DNA of 22,586 bases from Mailhella sp. (GCA_017940105.1 JAGAZG010000194.1:1-22586), one strand, 5' to 3'; positions 9,733 to 16,827 are shown, counted from the first letter of the stretch. Notes: generated from the letters alone by a model not told the origin. Numbers and translations: made by a program.

Positions 9733-10131
9733 ATGAAAAAGCTGGTTCTGACCCTTATGTGCCTGAGTATTCCGCTGTCCGCTGCGGCGGCCCCATGCGG
9801 CATACTCCTGAACGAGGCCACTGTTCCGCCAGGAACACATGTCTGCGGCATATTGCAACGGGCTTCGACCTTTGCGGACAGGCCTGGGGTACATCCTGCC
9901 GTTCTTACTGGAAAAGACGTCCGCATAAAAGGCGTTCAGTGGGAAGGCGGAGACGCCCTGTGCAGCAAAGATTTGCATACGCATGACTTTCTGCTCGGCG
10001 GCGACGGGCTGAAGGAGCTATACGCCAATTCGCCCGCAAATACCGGAAGCACGTCAGCCGCGGCGGCTCAGTTGATTAATAGTCCTTCATGGCGATTTGT
10101 CATGCTCCTGAAATCATGCCGGAAAACGTAA
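9733..10131 (+). CDS. Small secreted protein with four cysteines, unknown function
   Basis: I do not recognise a family. The 132-residue product has a clear Sec signal peptide (MKKLVLTLMCLSIPLSAAAA, cleavage near residue 20) and a mature part of about 110 residues with four cysteines (Cys22, 38, 77, 129), enough for two disulfides. There are no TM helices after the signal. It starts 15 bases after the HD-GYP-like gene on the same strand, so it probably belongs to the same operon and works in the periplasm or outside the cell. A role in LapG control or adhesin processing is possible from position only. The ribosome-binding site is weak. Confidence 0.7.
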   Translation: MKKLVLTLMCLSIPLSAAAAPCGILLNEATVPPGTHVCGILQRASTFADRPGVHPAVLTGKDVRIKGVQWEGGDALCSKDLHTHDFLLGGDGLKELYANSPANTGSTSAAAAQLINSPSWRFVMLLKSCRKT

Positions 10132-10197
10132 GAGACAAACAGGATTACAGACAGAATTCTTAGCATCGGTCTTAAAAAGGACATCGGAGCAAATATC

Positions 10198-11274
10198 ATG
10201 GAAAAAAACACCAGCAGAAAAGATCTCTCGGCCCGCGTAGAGGAACTGCGCCGCCAGTATGGCAGCGAACTTGTCATCCTGGCGCATCATTACCAGAGCG
10301 ACGGCATTGTCCAGCATGTGGATTTTTCTGGAGATTCTTTGGAACTTGCAAGGCGCATACCTGAAATAAGCGCCCGGCACATCGTTTTTTGCGGCGTTTT
10401 TTTCATGGCTGAATCAGCCTGCCTGCTTGCACGGCAGGGGCAAAAAGTCTATCTGCCCGATCACAGCGCAGGCTGCCGGATGGCAAACATGGCCAGGGCA
10501 AAAGACGTGGAGCGCATACTCTCTTTTCTTGCTGATGCCGGCAGAAAAACTGTGCCCCTGGCTTATGTTAATTCTTCATTAGCAGTAAAGGCTGTTGTAG
10601 GAAAATTCGGCGGAGCCGTGTGCACATCGTCCAATGCCGTCTCCATGATGGAATGGGCTATGCAGCGTGCTGACACGGTGCTTTTTCTGCCTGACCAGAA
10701 TCTTGGTCAGAACACGGCAAAGCGCCTCGGGCTTTCTGAAAAGCAGCAATTTGTCATAGATATCGCCGGGACAACTCTTGACTGCCCTCAGTCACGCGAC
10801 GCACGGCTTCTGCTCTGGCCAGGTTTTTGCCCGACACACGCCGTCAACATGCTGCCCTCCCATGTTGAAAACATCCGCAAAAAACATCCTGGTTGCCGCA
10901 TTCTGGTCCATCCTGAATGCACCCCTGATGTTGTTGATATGGTTGATGGAGCAGGCTCTACAGCTTTTCTCATTAAAGAAGCCGAAAAAGCAGCTCAGGA
11001 CGGAAAAGAAAAAAAGCTTTGCATCGGCACGGAATATCACCTGGTAAATCGTCTCGCCAAACGCTTTTCCGGGACTCTTGATGTGCTGCCCCTGGTAAAG
11101 GCAACCTGTCCCAATATGGAAAAAGTTACCCTGCCAAAACTTCTTGACACACTTGAAGGGATTGCCGACGGTAAAAACATCGTTACTGTGGAAGAAAATC
11201 TGAAGGCTCCGGCCAGAGAAACCCTGGTGCGCATGCTGGATCATTGCCGTCAAGCTAAGCGGCCCCGTCCATGA
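10198..11274 (+). CDS. nadA: Quinolinate synthase A
   Basis: NadA condenses iminoaspartate with dihydroxyacetone phosphate to quinolinate in de novo NAD synthesis, using a [4Fe-4S] cluster. The 358-residue length is typical of compact NadA. Three cysteines fit the cluster ligands: Cys93 in HSAGCRMANMA, Cys142 in GGAVCTSSNA and Cys304 in VKATCPNMEKVTL. Other landmarks are LAHHYQ near residue 29, SGDSLEL, and VHPECTPDVVDMVDGAGST around 237-255. Start ATG 10198 has CGGAG 8 bases upstream. nadB and nadC are not in the window. It follows the small secreted protein gene by 66 bases and may have its own promoter. Confidence 0.95.
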   Translation: MEKNTSRKDLSARVEELRRQYGSELVILAHHYQSDGIVQHVDFSGDSLELARRIPEISARHIVFCGVFFMAESACLLARQGQKVYLPDHSAGCRMANMARAKDVERILSFLADAGRKTVPLAYVNSSLAVKAVVGKFGGAVCTSSNAVSMMEWAMQRADTVLFLPDQNLGQNTAKRLGLSEKQQFVIDIAGTTLDCPQSRDARLLLWPGFCPTHAVNMLPSHVENIRKKHPGCRILVHPECTPDVVDMVDGAGSTAFLIKEAEKAAQDGKEKKLCIGTEYHLVNRLAKRFSGTLDVLPLVKATCPNMEKVTLPKLLDTLEGIADGKNIVTVEENLKAPARETLVRMLDHCRQAKRPRP

Positions 11275-11358
11275 CATTCAACACGCTGCCCATCGGTCGC
11301 ATGCCTGTCCCTGCCTCATAACCCAAGGACAACAAGCCTATAGGACAAGGATGCCGTC

Positions 11359-11943
11359 ATGATACTTGATTTTGCCTGCTCCGACACAAAAAAATTCTTT
11401 ATTTCAGGTCATTCTGAACGTTTTCACAGCATAGAAGGCCTTGCTTTGCGCAAACTTGACCTTCTTCAGTGCGCATGCTCTCCCCGGGATCTGCAGAACA
11501 AAGCTTCTTCACAAGCCTTAGACGGAGCCGCAGGCTCCATCAGCGTTGGAGAAGGATGGCATATATTTTTCTCCTGGGCAGGAAACAGCGTACGCGGAGT
11601 TCGCCTTGCCCAGAAACAATTGCAAATAAAAACGCCAGCCTCCCTGCCTGCAGAAAATGCTGTCCGCATCGTTTCTCATCCCGGTGCAATTCTTCGCGAA
11701 GAATTCATGATTCCACTGGGACTCTCTTCCAATCAGGTATCCATTGCCATATCCGTTCCGGTGTCACGCATGCTCGATATAGTAAATGAACGGCGCGGGA
11801 TTTCATCAGATACAGCCTCAAGGCTCTCTCGTTACCTTGGCATCTCTGCACGGCTGTGGACCTCGCTTCAGTCAGAATATGAGCTTTCTGTAATACGGCA
11901 GGACAAGCGGGACCTTTTGGACAAGATCAAGGCTTACGCATAG
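11359..11943 (+). CDS. HigB-like toxin domain fused to HigA-like antitoxin (XRE HTH) domain
   Basis: The 194-residue protein looks like a type II toxin-antitoxin pair in one chain. Residues ~1-85 align by eye with HigB/RelE-fold toxins: ILDFACSDTKKFF, then RKLDLLQCACSPRDL, then SISVGEGWHIFFSW, which match the KRL..LD.A.SP.DL and the SI.V..NWR..F segments of HigB. Residues ~102-192 are a clear HigA antitoxin with an XRE-type HTH: HPGAILREEFMIPLGLSSNQVSIAISVP, then IVNERRGISSDTASRLSRYLGISARLWTSLQSEYEL. Normally these are separate genes, higB before higA. Basic residues common in HigB (the LKGDRKGRW region) are not kept: the region reads ALDGAAGS, so toxicity may be lost or reduced. ATG 11359 has AAGG 8 bases upstream. 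It may act as a plain autoregulator. Confidence 0.75.
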   Translation: MILDFACSDTKKFFISGHSERFHSIEGLALRKLDLLQCACSPRDLQNKASSQALDGAAGSISVGEGWHIFFSWAGNSVRGVRLAQKQLQIKTPASLPAENAVRIVSHPGAILREEFMIPLGLSSNQVSIAISVPVSRMLDIVNERRGISSDTASRLSRYLGISARLWTSLQSEYELSVIRQDKRDLLDKIKAYA

Positions 11944-12008
11944 CAGAAGGCCATCCTGCATAATTTTCGCGCTGCGCAAACACAGGCAGTTCCTGTTGTT
12001 GCATCTGC

Positions 12009-12037
12009 TTGTATTTTTTTACGTTATTTTTTATATT
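12009..12037 (+). promoter_or_regulatory. Sigma-70-type promoter for the btu riboswitch operon
   Basis: TTGTAT (12009-12014) and TATATT (12032-12037) are separated by exactly 17 bases. The predicted start near 12044 falls just before the first base-paired element of the cobalamin aptamer (12047), which supports the assignment. The 65 bases between the previous gene and this promoter contain nothing clear. Confidence 0.6.
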
Positions 12038-12046
12038 CCCACCGTT

Positions 12047-12253
12047 CCGGTTGGAAATAGCCTTGCCTTTTTCACGGAACGTTACGTCATATACCGATGC
12101 GTTTGCTCCTGCCCTTTCTGGCAGGAAGGGAAACCAGTGCGAATCTGGTACGGACCCGCCGCCGTGAGCAGGGGACGGCATCCGCATAACGTCACTGTCT
12201 TTTTCAGATGGGAAGACGCGGTTGTCGGTTGATCCTGAAGTCGGAAGACCGGC
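12047..12253 (+). ncRNA. Cobalamin (AdoCbl/B12) riboswitch aptamer
   Basis: The core resembles known cobalamin aptamers such as the E. coli btuB leader. P1 can form between CCGGTT (12047-12052) and GACCGG (12247-12252). The conserved core GGGAAACCAGTGCGAATCTGG starts near 12128 and continues with the C-rich ACGGACCCGCCGCCGTGAGC segment. CACTGTC and GATGGGAAGACG follow near 12193-12216, and the B12 box AAGTCGGAAGACCGGC lies at 12238-12253. It sits directly upstream of btuB and should lower expression of the uptake genes when cobalamin is abundant. The exact ligand preference (AdoCbl or other corrinoid) cannot be read from this. Confidence 0.9.
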
Positions 12254-12280
12254 TTGCGCATGTTTCGGGCAGAAATGACG

Positions 12281-12310
12281 GCAGACCAGTTCCTCACGCC
12301 GGTCTGCTTT
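12281..12310 (+). terminator. Riboswitch expression-platform hairpin (terminator/antiterminator switch)
   Basis: GCAGACC (12281-12287) pairs with GGTCTGC (12301-12307), followed by TTT: a terminator-like hairpin with a short U tract, 38 bases before the btuB start. The right arm with its upstream bases, GCCGGTCT (12298-12305), can alternatively pair with AGACCGGC (12246-12253), the end of the B12 box and P1. Ligand binding that locks P1 would free the hairpin; absence of ligand would favour the alternative 8-bp helix. The short U tract makes it possible that it acts on translation instead. Confidence 0.65.
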
Positions 12311-12347
12311 CATGCCCATCACCTTTATTTCATTAACGGGAAACTTA

Positions 12348-14294
12348 ATGAAAGCAACATGTTTTTCTCTCGCATTATGCCTGTGCTGTTCAGCCGTGCC
12401 GCACGCGACACTTGCTGCAGACGAAACGGAAACGGCAGCCATGAAAGAGATTGTCGTTACGGCTTCTGCACAGGGCGCTGAGGCAAAAAGGCTGCCTGCA
12501 CAGGTACAGATCGTGACACGGCAGGAACTGGAACAATCCGGCATACGCAGTGTCGAAGAAGCTTTGGTGCGCTACTCGCCAGGCAGCGGTGCCTCACAGC
12601 CAGGAGCAATGTCCAATGTTGGGTTGAGGGGCATGCGCTCCGGAGCAAGCGCCAGCAGCGTCATGGGGGACCGCGTCGTCCTGCTTATCGACGGCATGAG
12701 GGCGTCAACCGGAAATCCTGCGGTCATCCCCTTTGCCATTGTCGACCACATCGAAATCGTCCGCGGGCCGTCTTCCATACTCTACGGCAGCTCGGCCATG
12801 GGCGGTGCAGTCAACGTTATTACAAAACGCGGCAAAGACAAATTTCATGGTGAAGCAGGCGCCTCATGGGGCCGTTTTGATACGGCAAAAGCCAATGCAG
12901 CGCTTTCAGGCTCAGTCAGCGAAAAATGGGGAATCGCTCTTGGCGGCAGCTGGGGCAAAAGCCATGACTACAAAACAGGCAGCAGCTACCGATACGACAA
13001 TACGGCATCGTCAAACGCAGATCTCGGTGCGACAGCAACCTACGACAGCGGGCAGACAAACCTGCATCTGACAGGCGTGCACCGGTCTGTGTACGATACG
13101 GGAAGTCCGGGCTCTCTCACCTGGCTGACACCCAGCGACAGAGTAGCCCTGCATTACAGCCGCTTATCGGCGCAAATGCAGACCCGCACTGATGCAGGCC
13201 ACAACCTTAGCGCATCGTTCTGGGGAGAAGAAAACCGCTATAAGACCAGCTTCAGCGATGACTATATGGGCAGCGGAAATTCCCGCTATACGACTGGCGC
13301 TGTCGGCACCCGCCTTGTGGGTGGATATTCACTTGGCGACCTGGGCAGGATTTCCATGGGGATAGATTATCTTCATTCCCGGGAAAAAGCTCACGGCACC
13401 AGCGTAAACCAGCCGGACGCTCTCAATGATCTTTTTGGCGTATTTGCAGAATACCGCTGGGAAGGGGAAAAACTTTCTTCTGTCTCCGGCGTGCGGTACG
13501 ATAATTACCACGGCAGCCTGCGCAGCAACAAAGGCGTGAACATGCCGCACCGTTCAAAAAGTTACGACCATGTCAGCTGGAGCACAGGGGCGACCTACTG
13601 GATCACGGACTGGCTGGGAGCCAAAGGCTCCATAGGCACGGCCTTTGTTTCTCCGTCTGCAGTTAATCTGGCCGGTAATTACTCAAGCGGCTGGGGAACC
13701 TATGTCGGCAATCCTGATCTTGATGCAGAAACCAGCCTCACCGGGCAGGCAGGACTTGAACTTGACTGGAATGGTGTGCATGCTGAGGTCATGTATTTTC
13801 AGACCCGCTACAAAAACCGTATCAGCACCGCATATGATCTTGCCCGGTACGCATACACATGGATAAATGTTCCTTCGCAGCGTCTTGGGGGCCTGGACAT
13901 CACGGCGGAATGGCGCGGCACATTCGGTGATTTCACGGTGTCCCCCTACATGCGTTCCGAAATCTTTACCAAACGGCATAATCCCGACAACAGCACGGTC
14001 AGCTATGTGCCACACCACAGTACGACTGCCGGCCTCGGCCTTGGCTGGAAAAAGCTGTGGCTGGACGTAAATGCGAGATTTACCGGTTCTCAATGGCAAA
14101 CCAATCCTTATTCCTATGCCCTAGAAAAAATGGGCGGCTTTACGGTAGTTAACGCAAAACTTACCATACATGCCACCAAAAACCTTGATCTGTACTGCGG
14201 CGTAAACAACCTTACAGACAGGGACTATGCCTTCACATGGGGTTACCCCATGCCAGGACGAGCCTTGTTCGGCGGCTTCACCATCCGTTATTAA
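12348..14294 (+). CDS. btuB: TonB-dependent outer-membrane cobalamin receptor
   Basis: The 648-residue outer-membrane receptor has a signal peptide (MKATCFSLALCLCCSAVPHATLA), a TonB box (MKEIVVTAS), an N-terminal plug (VQIVTRQELEQSGIRSVEEAL, VVLLIDGMRAS, IEIVRGPSSILYGSSAMGGAVNVIT) and a 22-strand-type barrel ending in NNLTDRDYAFTWGYPMPGRALFGGFTIRY with a terminal aromatic residue. I chose ATG 12348: GGGA lies 6 bases upstream, and the in-frame ATG at 12312 falls right next to the riboswitch terminator and would add a non-signal extension. The cobalamin riboswitch upstream and BtuF/BtuC downstream identify the substrate as B12 or a related corrinoid rather than a siderophore. Confidence 0.93.
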   Translation: MKATCFSLALCLCCSAVPHATLAADETETAAMKEIVVTASAQGAEAKRLPAQVQIVTRQELEQSGIRSVEEALVRYSPGSGASQPGAMSNVGLRGMRSGASASSVMGDRVVLLIDGMRASTGNPAVIPFAIVDHIEIVRGPSSILYGSSAMGGAVNVITKRGKDKFHGEAGASWGRFDTAKANAALSGSVSEKWGIALGGSWGKSHDYKTGSSYRYDNTASSNADLGATATYDSGQTNLHLTGVHRSVYDTGSPGSLTWLTPSDRVALHYSRLSAQMQTRTDAGHNLSASFWGEENRYKTSFSDDYMGSGNSRYTTGAVGTRLVGGYSLGDLGRISMGIDYLHSREKAHGTSVNQPDALNDLFGVFAEYRWEGEKLSSVSGVRYDNYHGSLRSNKGVNMPHRSKSYDHVSWSTGATYWITDWLGAKGSIGTAFVSPSAVNLAGNYSSGWGTYVGNPDLDAETSLTGQAGLELDWNGVHAEVMYFQTRYKNRISTAYDLARYAYTWINVPSQRLGGLDITAEWRGTFGDFTVSPYMRSEIFTKRHNPDNSTVSYVPHHSTTAGLGLGWKKLWLDVNARFTGSQWQTNPYSYALEKMGGFTVVNAKLTIHATKNLDLYCGVNNLTDRDYAFTWGYPMPGRALFGGFTIRY

Positions 14295-14306
14295 CCCGCT
14301 TCTGCC

Positions 14307-15176
14307 ATGAACGTTCTGCCATGCCTGCTTCTTGCTTTGCTTTGCTATGCTGTGCCCCTGCAAGGAACAGCATGGGCAGAACGTCATGCGCAGGACAACG
14401 CCTTTCCTCAACGCATCATTTCTCTTGCGCCAAGCGTGACAGAACTTCTTTTCGCGCTGGATTGCGGATCGCGAGTGGCAGGCCGCAGCACCAACAGCAC
14501 GACGCCTCATGAAGCCAGGGACATTCCTGACGTAGGCCCCTACAACCGCCCTTCAGCAGAAAAAATCCTTGCCTTGCATCCTGATCTGTGCATCGCCCTC
14601 CGTGACGGCACGCCGGCAACGGTCATCCGGCAGCTGCGCCGAGCAGGATCGCCAGTGCTTGTCCTGGACATAGAATCCTTTGAATCTCTGGGCAAGGCAG
14701 TCATAACGCTTGGCAAGGCGCTCGGACAAAACGAAAAAGCCAGCCTGGCGGCGGCGCAACTCAAGCAAAGGCTTCATGCCGCACGTCAACGGCTTGGCAA
14801 ATATGAAGACAGGCCTACCGTGCTTTTTCAGCTTCAGGCGGCACCGCTTATTGCCGCCGGGCTTTGCTCGTTCGCCGGACGACTGATTGAAAATGCAGGC
14901 GGGATCAACGCCGTGCGGCATTCACCATCATCCTATCCTGTTCTGGGCATGGAAGACGCTCTCCTGCTGGATCCTGATGTCATAATCATCGCTGGCATGG
15001 GAAATGCGGAAGAAGACGCTGCGTCTGCCAGGCGATGGAAACGATGGAAGCACATTGCCGCCGTCAGGTCAGGACGCGTGCATATCGTCGACTCCGATAT
15101 TTTTACGCGGCCGTCGCTGCGGGCCGTCGATGCCCTTGAAACCCTCATATCACTTCTGCATCCTGACAAAAACTAG
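14307..15176 (+). CDS. btuF: Periplasmic cobalamin-binding protein
   Basis: The 289-residue protein is a class III (helical-backbone) ABC substrate-binding protein of the BtuF/FecB group. It has a signal peptide (MNVLPCLLLALLCYAVPLQGTAWA), then the N-lobe QRIISLAPSVTELLFALDCGSRVAGRS and VGPYNRPSAEKILALHPDLCIA, and the C-lobe FAGRLIENAGGINAV and ALLLDPDVIIIAGM. It begins 12 bases after the btuB stop without a good ribosome-binding site, so coupling to btuB is likely. It would pass B12 from BtuB to the BtuC permease. Confidence 0.9.
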   Translation: MNVLPCLLLALLCYAVPLQGTAWAERHAQDNAFPQRIISLAPSVTELLFALDCGSRVAGRSTNSTTPHEARDIPDVGPYNRPSAEKILALHPDLCIALRDGTPATVIRQLRRAGSPVLVLDIESFESLGKAVITLGKALGQNEKASLAAAQLKQRLHAARQRLGKYEDRPTVLFQLQAAPLIAAGLCSFAGRLIENAGGINAVRHSPSSYPVLGMEDALLLDPDVIIIAGMGNAEEDAASARRWKRWKHIAAVRSGRVHIVDSDIFTRPSLRAVDALETLISLLHPDKN

Positions 15177-15185
15177 GATTCCTGC

Positions 15186-16151
15186 ATGAAAAAGCATGCC
15201 CTGTTCTGGATTCTTGGAGCTTCTGCCCTGGTAGCGGTCTGCTTTGCAGGACTGTGTCTTGGATCAGGAGGGATCAGCATTGCTATAAAAGCCCTGGCTG
15301 GCAGCGACGTGACGAGTTCAGCAATCTTTTTTGAAATTCGTCTGCCCCGCGTACTTATGGCAGGCAGCGCCGGATGCGTGCTCGCCTCGTCCGGACTGAT
15401 ATTTCAGACGGTGCTGCGCAACCCTCTTTCAGAACCTTACATTCTTGGCATTTCAGGAGGGGCGGCCATTGGGGTCATATGCGCGCGCCTTTTTAACCTG
15501 CCTCCCCTTTTTGAAGGAATTGCCGCATTTGCAGGAGGATTATCCACCCTTGGCACAGTACTCGCCGTCGGAATACGCAGAGGCAGCGCCGGACTTCTCC
15601 TTTCTGGAGTTATGGTCAATTCGTTTTGCGGGGCCGTGATCCTTTTTGCCGTATCCTTGCTGCAAATGCGTGATTTGACCTCCGTCATGTTCTGGTTTTT
15701 AGGAGATCTCGGATCTGCCGACTTAGCCGCGTCCCTGATCTGGACCACGCTTCTCATCTCCGGGTGCTGCCTCATATCACGCTTCTGGCATGCGCTGGAC
15801 CTGCTTCTTCTGGGTGAAGATGCTGCTCAGAGCCTGGGGCTTTCTTCACGAAAGGCGGCCGCGGGATTTCTGGCATGCTCTTCACTGCTGACAAGCGCCT
15901 GCGTATGCGCAGCAGGTCCCATAGGCTTTGTGGGGCTTCTTGTCCCCCATTTTTTACGGCTTGCTTTTGGCAGCGGCCATCGATTTCTCTTTCCTGCCTG
16001 CATGCTTTGCGGGGCTGTGTTTTTGATAGCATGCGATGCCTTCGTCAGGCTCCTTCCCTTTGAAGGCGAAATGCCCATCGGGGTTGCCACTGCACTGATA
16101 GGAGCACCGGCGTTCATTTTTCTGCTGATGAAATCTACAGGACAGAACTGA
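15186..16151 (+). CDS. btuC: FecCD/BtuC-family cobalamin ABC permease
   Basis: This 321-residue, strongly hydrophobic protein has the length and multi-helix pattern of BtuC (10 TM helices). Family motifs are FEIRLPRVLMAGSAGCVLASSGLIFQ, RNPLSEPYILGISGGAAIG near residue 80, and CAAGPIGFVGLLVPHFLR near residue 240 (the coupling region for the ATPase). The start lies 9 bases after the btuF stop region with AGGA upstream. Its ATPase partner, btuD, does not follow directly but lies 2.2 kb downstream beyond a non-coding region and the inverted porin gene. Confidence 0.92.
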   Translation: MKKHALFWILGASALVAVCFAGLCLGSGGISIAIKALAGSDVTSSAIFFEIRLPRVLMAGSAGCVLASSGLIFQTVLRNPLSEPYILGISGGAAIGVICARLFNLPPLFEGIAAFAGGLSTLGTVLAVGIRRGSAGLLLSGVMVNSFCGAVILFAVSLLQMRDLTSVMFWFLGDLGSADLAASLIWTTLLISGCCLISRFWHALDLLLLGEDAAQSLGLSSRKAAAGFLACSSLLTSACVCAAGPIGFVGLLVPHFLRLAFGSGHRFLFPACMLCGAVFLIACDAFVRLLPFEGEMPIGVATALIGAPAFIFLLMKSTGQN

Positions 16152-16155
16152 TGAC

Positions 16156-16207
16156 ATGCTGCCCGTCTTGCTGTTCACGCCTCACAGCATCATAATTGAT
16201 TTTTTTT
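16156..16207 (+). terminator. Possible weak terminator of the btuBFC operon
   Basis: ATGCTG (16156-16161) can pair with CAGCAT (16185-16190); a run of eight T residues (16200-16207) follows nine bases later. The stem is short and the gap before the T-run is long, so it is not a textbook intrinsic terminator. Confidence 0.3.
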
Positions 16208-16218
16208 ATTAATTTTAT

Positions 16219-16258
16219 GTTAAAAACTTGCCATTTCTTCATGTTTAGGTTAAAAACT
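16219..16258 (+). promoter_or_regulatory. Duplicated GTTAAAAACT boxes and candidate promoter of the hairpin RNA
   Basis: GTTAAAAACT occurs twice as an exact 10-bp direct repeat, at 16219-16228 and 16249-16258, 30 bases apart (about three DNA turns). TTGCCA (16228-16233) with TAAAAA (16251-16256, within the second repeat) at 17-base spacing could be a weak sigma-70 promoter starting transcription near 16263. The surrounding ~110 bases are very AT-rich. Binding of a regulator to the repeats is a guess. Confidence 0.35.
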
Positions 16259-16308
16259 ATTTGTTTTATTAAGCAATTCCTAGTTCTTTAGACATTGTCA
16301 TGTTCATT

Positions 16309-16552
16309 ATCGCCCGGTGCGAACCTATGCTTTGCGCTTGGTGATGTGCCTGTTCGAGTTTTCTTCCCCCTTTTCTCGAACAGTCTGGTGAAACGCTGCC
16401 TTTCATTTTCTGCGTTTCACTTTTCCTGCCAGTCCGAGTTTTTCTTCCCCCTTTCTCGGACTGGAAGTCCGCCAGTTCAGGAATTCCCCCTCTTGAACTG
16501 GACACCAGCCGGAGCAGTTTCCTCCCCCCTTTGCTGCTCCGGCTCCCTTTTT
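16309..16552 (+). ncRNA. Candidate sRNA: tandem hairpins with C/U-rich loops ending in an intrinsic terminator
   Basis: Six consecutive stem-loops fill this stretch. H0: 16309-16320/16334-16345, 12 pairs with one mismatch and some G-U. H1: CTGTTCGAG 16350-16358/CTCGAACAG 16375-16383, loop TTTTCTTCCCCCTTTT. H2: GTGAAACGC 16388-16396/GCGTTTCAC 16412-16420, loop of 15 mostly pyrimidines. H3: CCAGTCCGAG 16429-16438/CTCGGACTGG 16455-16464, loop TTTTTCTTCCCCCTTT. H4: CCAGTTCA 16472-16479/TGAACTGG 16494-16501, loop with CCCCC. H5: AGCCGGAGCAG 16507-16517/CTGCTCCGGCT 16534-16544, loop TTTCCTCCCCCCTTTG, then CCCTTTTT. H1-H5 stems are perfect. H1 and H3 differ by a T-A to C-G swap on both arms, a compensatory change. 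Only the plus strand has a T-run after the last stem, so plus-strand transcription is favoured. Its function is unknown; the loops resemble anti-Shine-Dalgarno C-rich loops of known sRNAs. Confidence 0.75.
16507..16552 (+). terminator. Rho-independent terminator of the hairpin RNA (H5)
   Basis: A perfect 11-bp GC-rich stem (16507-16517 with 16534-16544) is followed by CCC and five T residues (16548-16552). The loop is unusually long at 16 bases and carries the same C-rich motif as the upstream hairpins, so the terminator loop may double as a pairing site. Confidence 0.75.
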
Positions 16553-16590
16553 AATCAACATATTCTGCCCTCTCAATCAACAGACTGTCA

Positions 16591-16720
16591 GTGCACCGTA
16601 CCGTCATAGAAGACCAGGCCGGGCATTCATCCCTTTCCGCCTGATGCTTGGGAGAGAAATGATCCCTCTCAAACCAGCAGCATAGGATACCCCGGCTTTC
16701 TGACCTGGGTACGGACGCAC
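16591..16720. repeat. Rod-like imperfect palindrome of about 130 bases, possible structured RNA
   Basis: Nested pairings run from both ends inward: GTGC 16591-16594 with GCAC 16717-16720; CCGTACC 16596-16602 with GGTACGG 16708-16714; CAG 16615-16617 with CTG 16705-16707; CCGGG 16619-16623 with CCCGG 16691-16695; then an apical hairpin ATGCT/AGCAT (16644-16648/16679-16683), TGG/CCA (16649-16651/16674-16676), GAGAG/CTCTC (16652-16656/16666-16670). Internal bulges separate the stems. Neither strand has a T-run directly after it. I could not match it to a known riboswitch or to 6S RNA. Small ORFs across it on either strand look spurious. Confidence 0.45.
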
Positions 16721-16772
16721 CGCATCGCCTGAAGGCCAGGGTATTGAACAGGGCGGGAATACCAGTAAATGC

Positions 16773-16798
16773 AAAAGGGGAGGGAAAAATCCCTCCCC
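16773..16798 (-). terminator. Rho-independent terminator of the porin gene
   Basis: Read on the minus strand, GGGGAGGG (16798-16791), loop ATTTTT, CCCTCCCC (16784-16777) and TTTT (16776-16773) form a perfect 8-bp stem with a short T tract, 29 bases after the porin stop codon. Confidence 0.85.
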
Positions 16799-16827
16799 AA
16801 AGCATTCGCGGTCTGCCTTACTGCGGA

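Noticed and set aside
16350..16544. CRISPR array or integron attC-like array
   Set aside because: The units are hairpins with different stems and similar loops, not identical direct repeats with unique spacers, and no cas or integrase gene is nearby.
16350..16544. CsrB/RsmY-type RNA on the minus strand, whose loops would show GGA motifs
   Set aside because: The minus strand reads GGGGGAAG in loops, but the only T-run after a stem is on the plus strand at 16548-16552, so minus-strand transcription is not supported. It remains a fallback if RNA data show it.
16591..16720. Second cobalamin riboswitch or 6S RNA
   Set aside because: No B12 box or GGGAA/GCCACTG core is present on either strand, and the bulge layout does not match the 6S open-complex bubble well enough.
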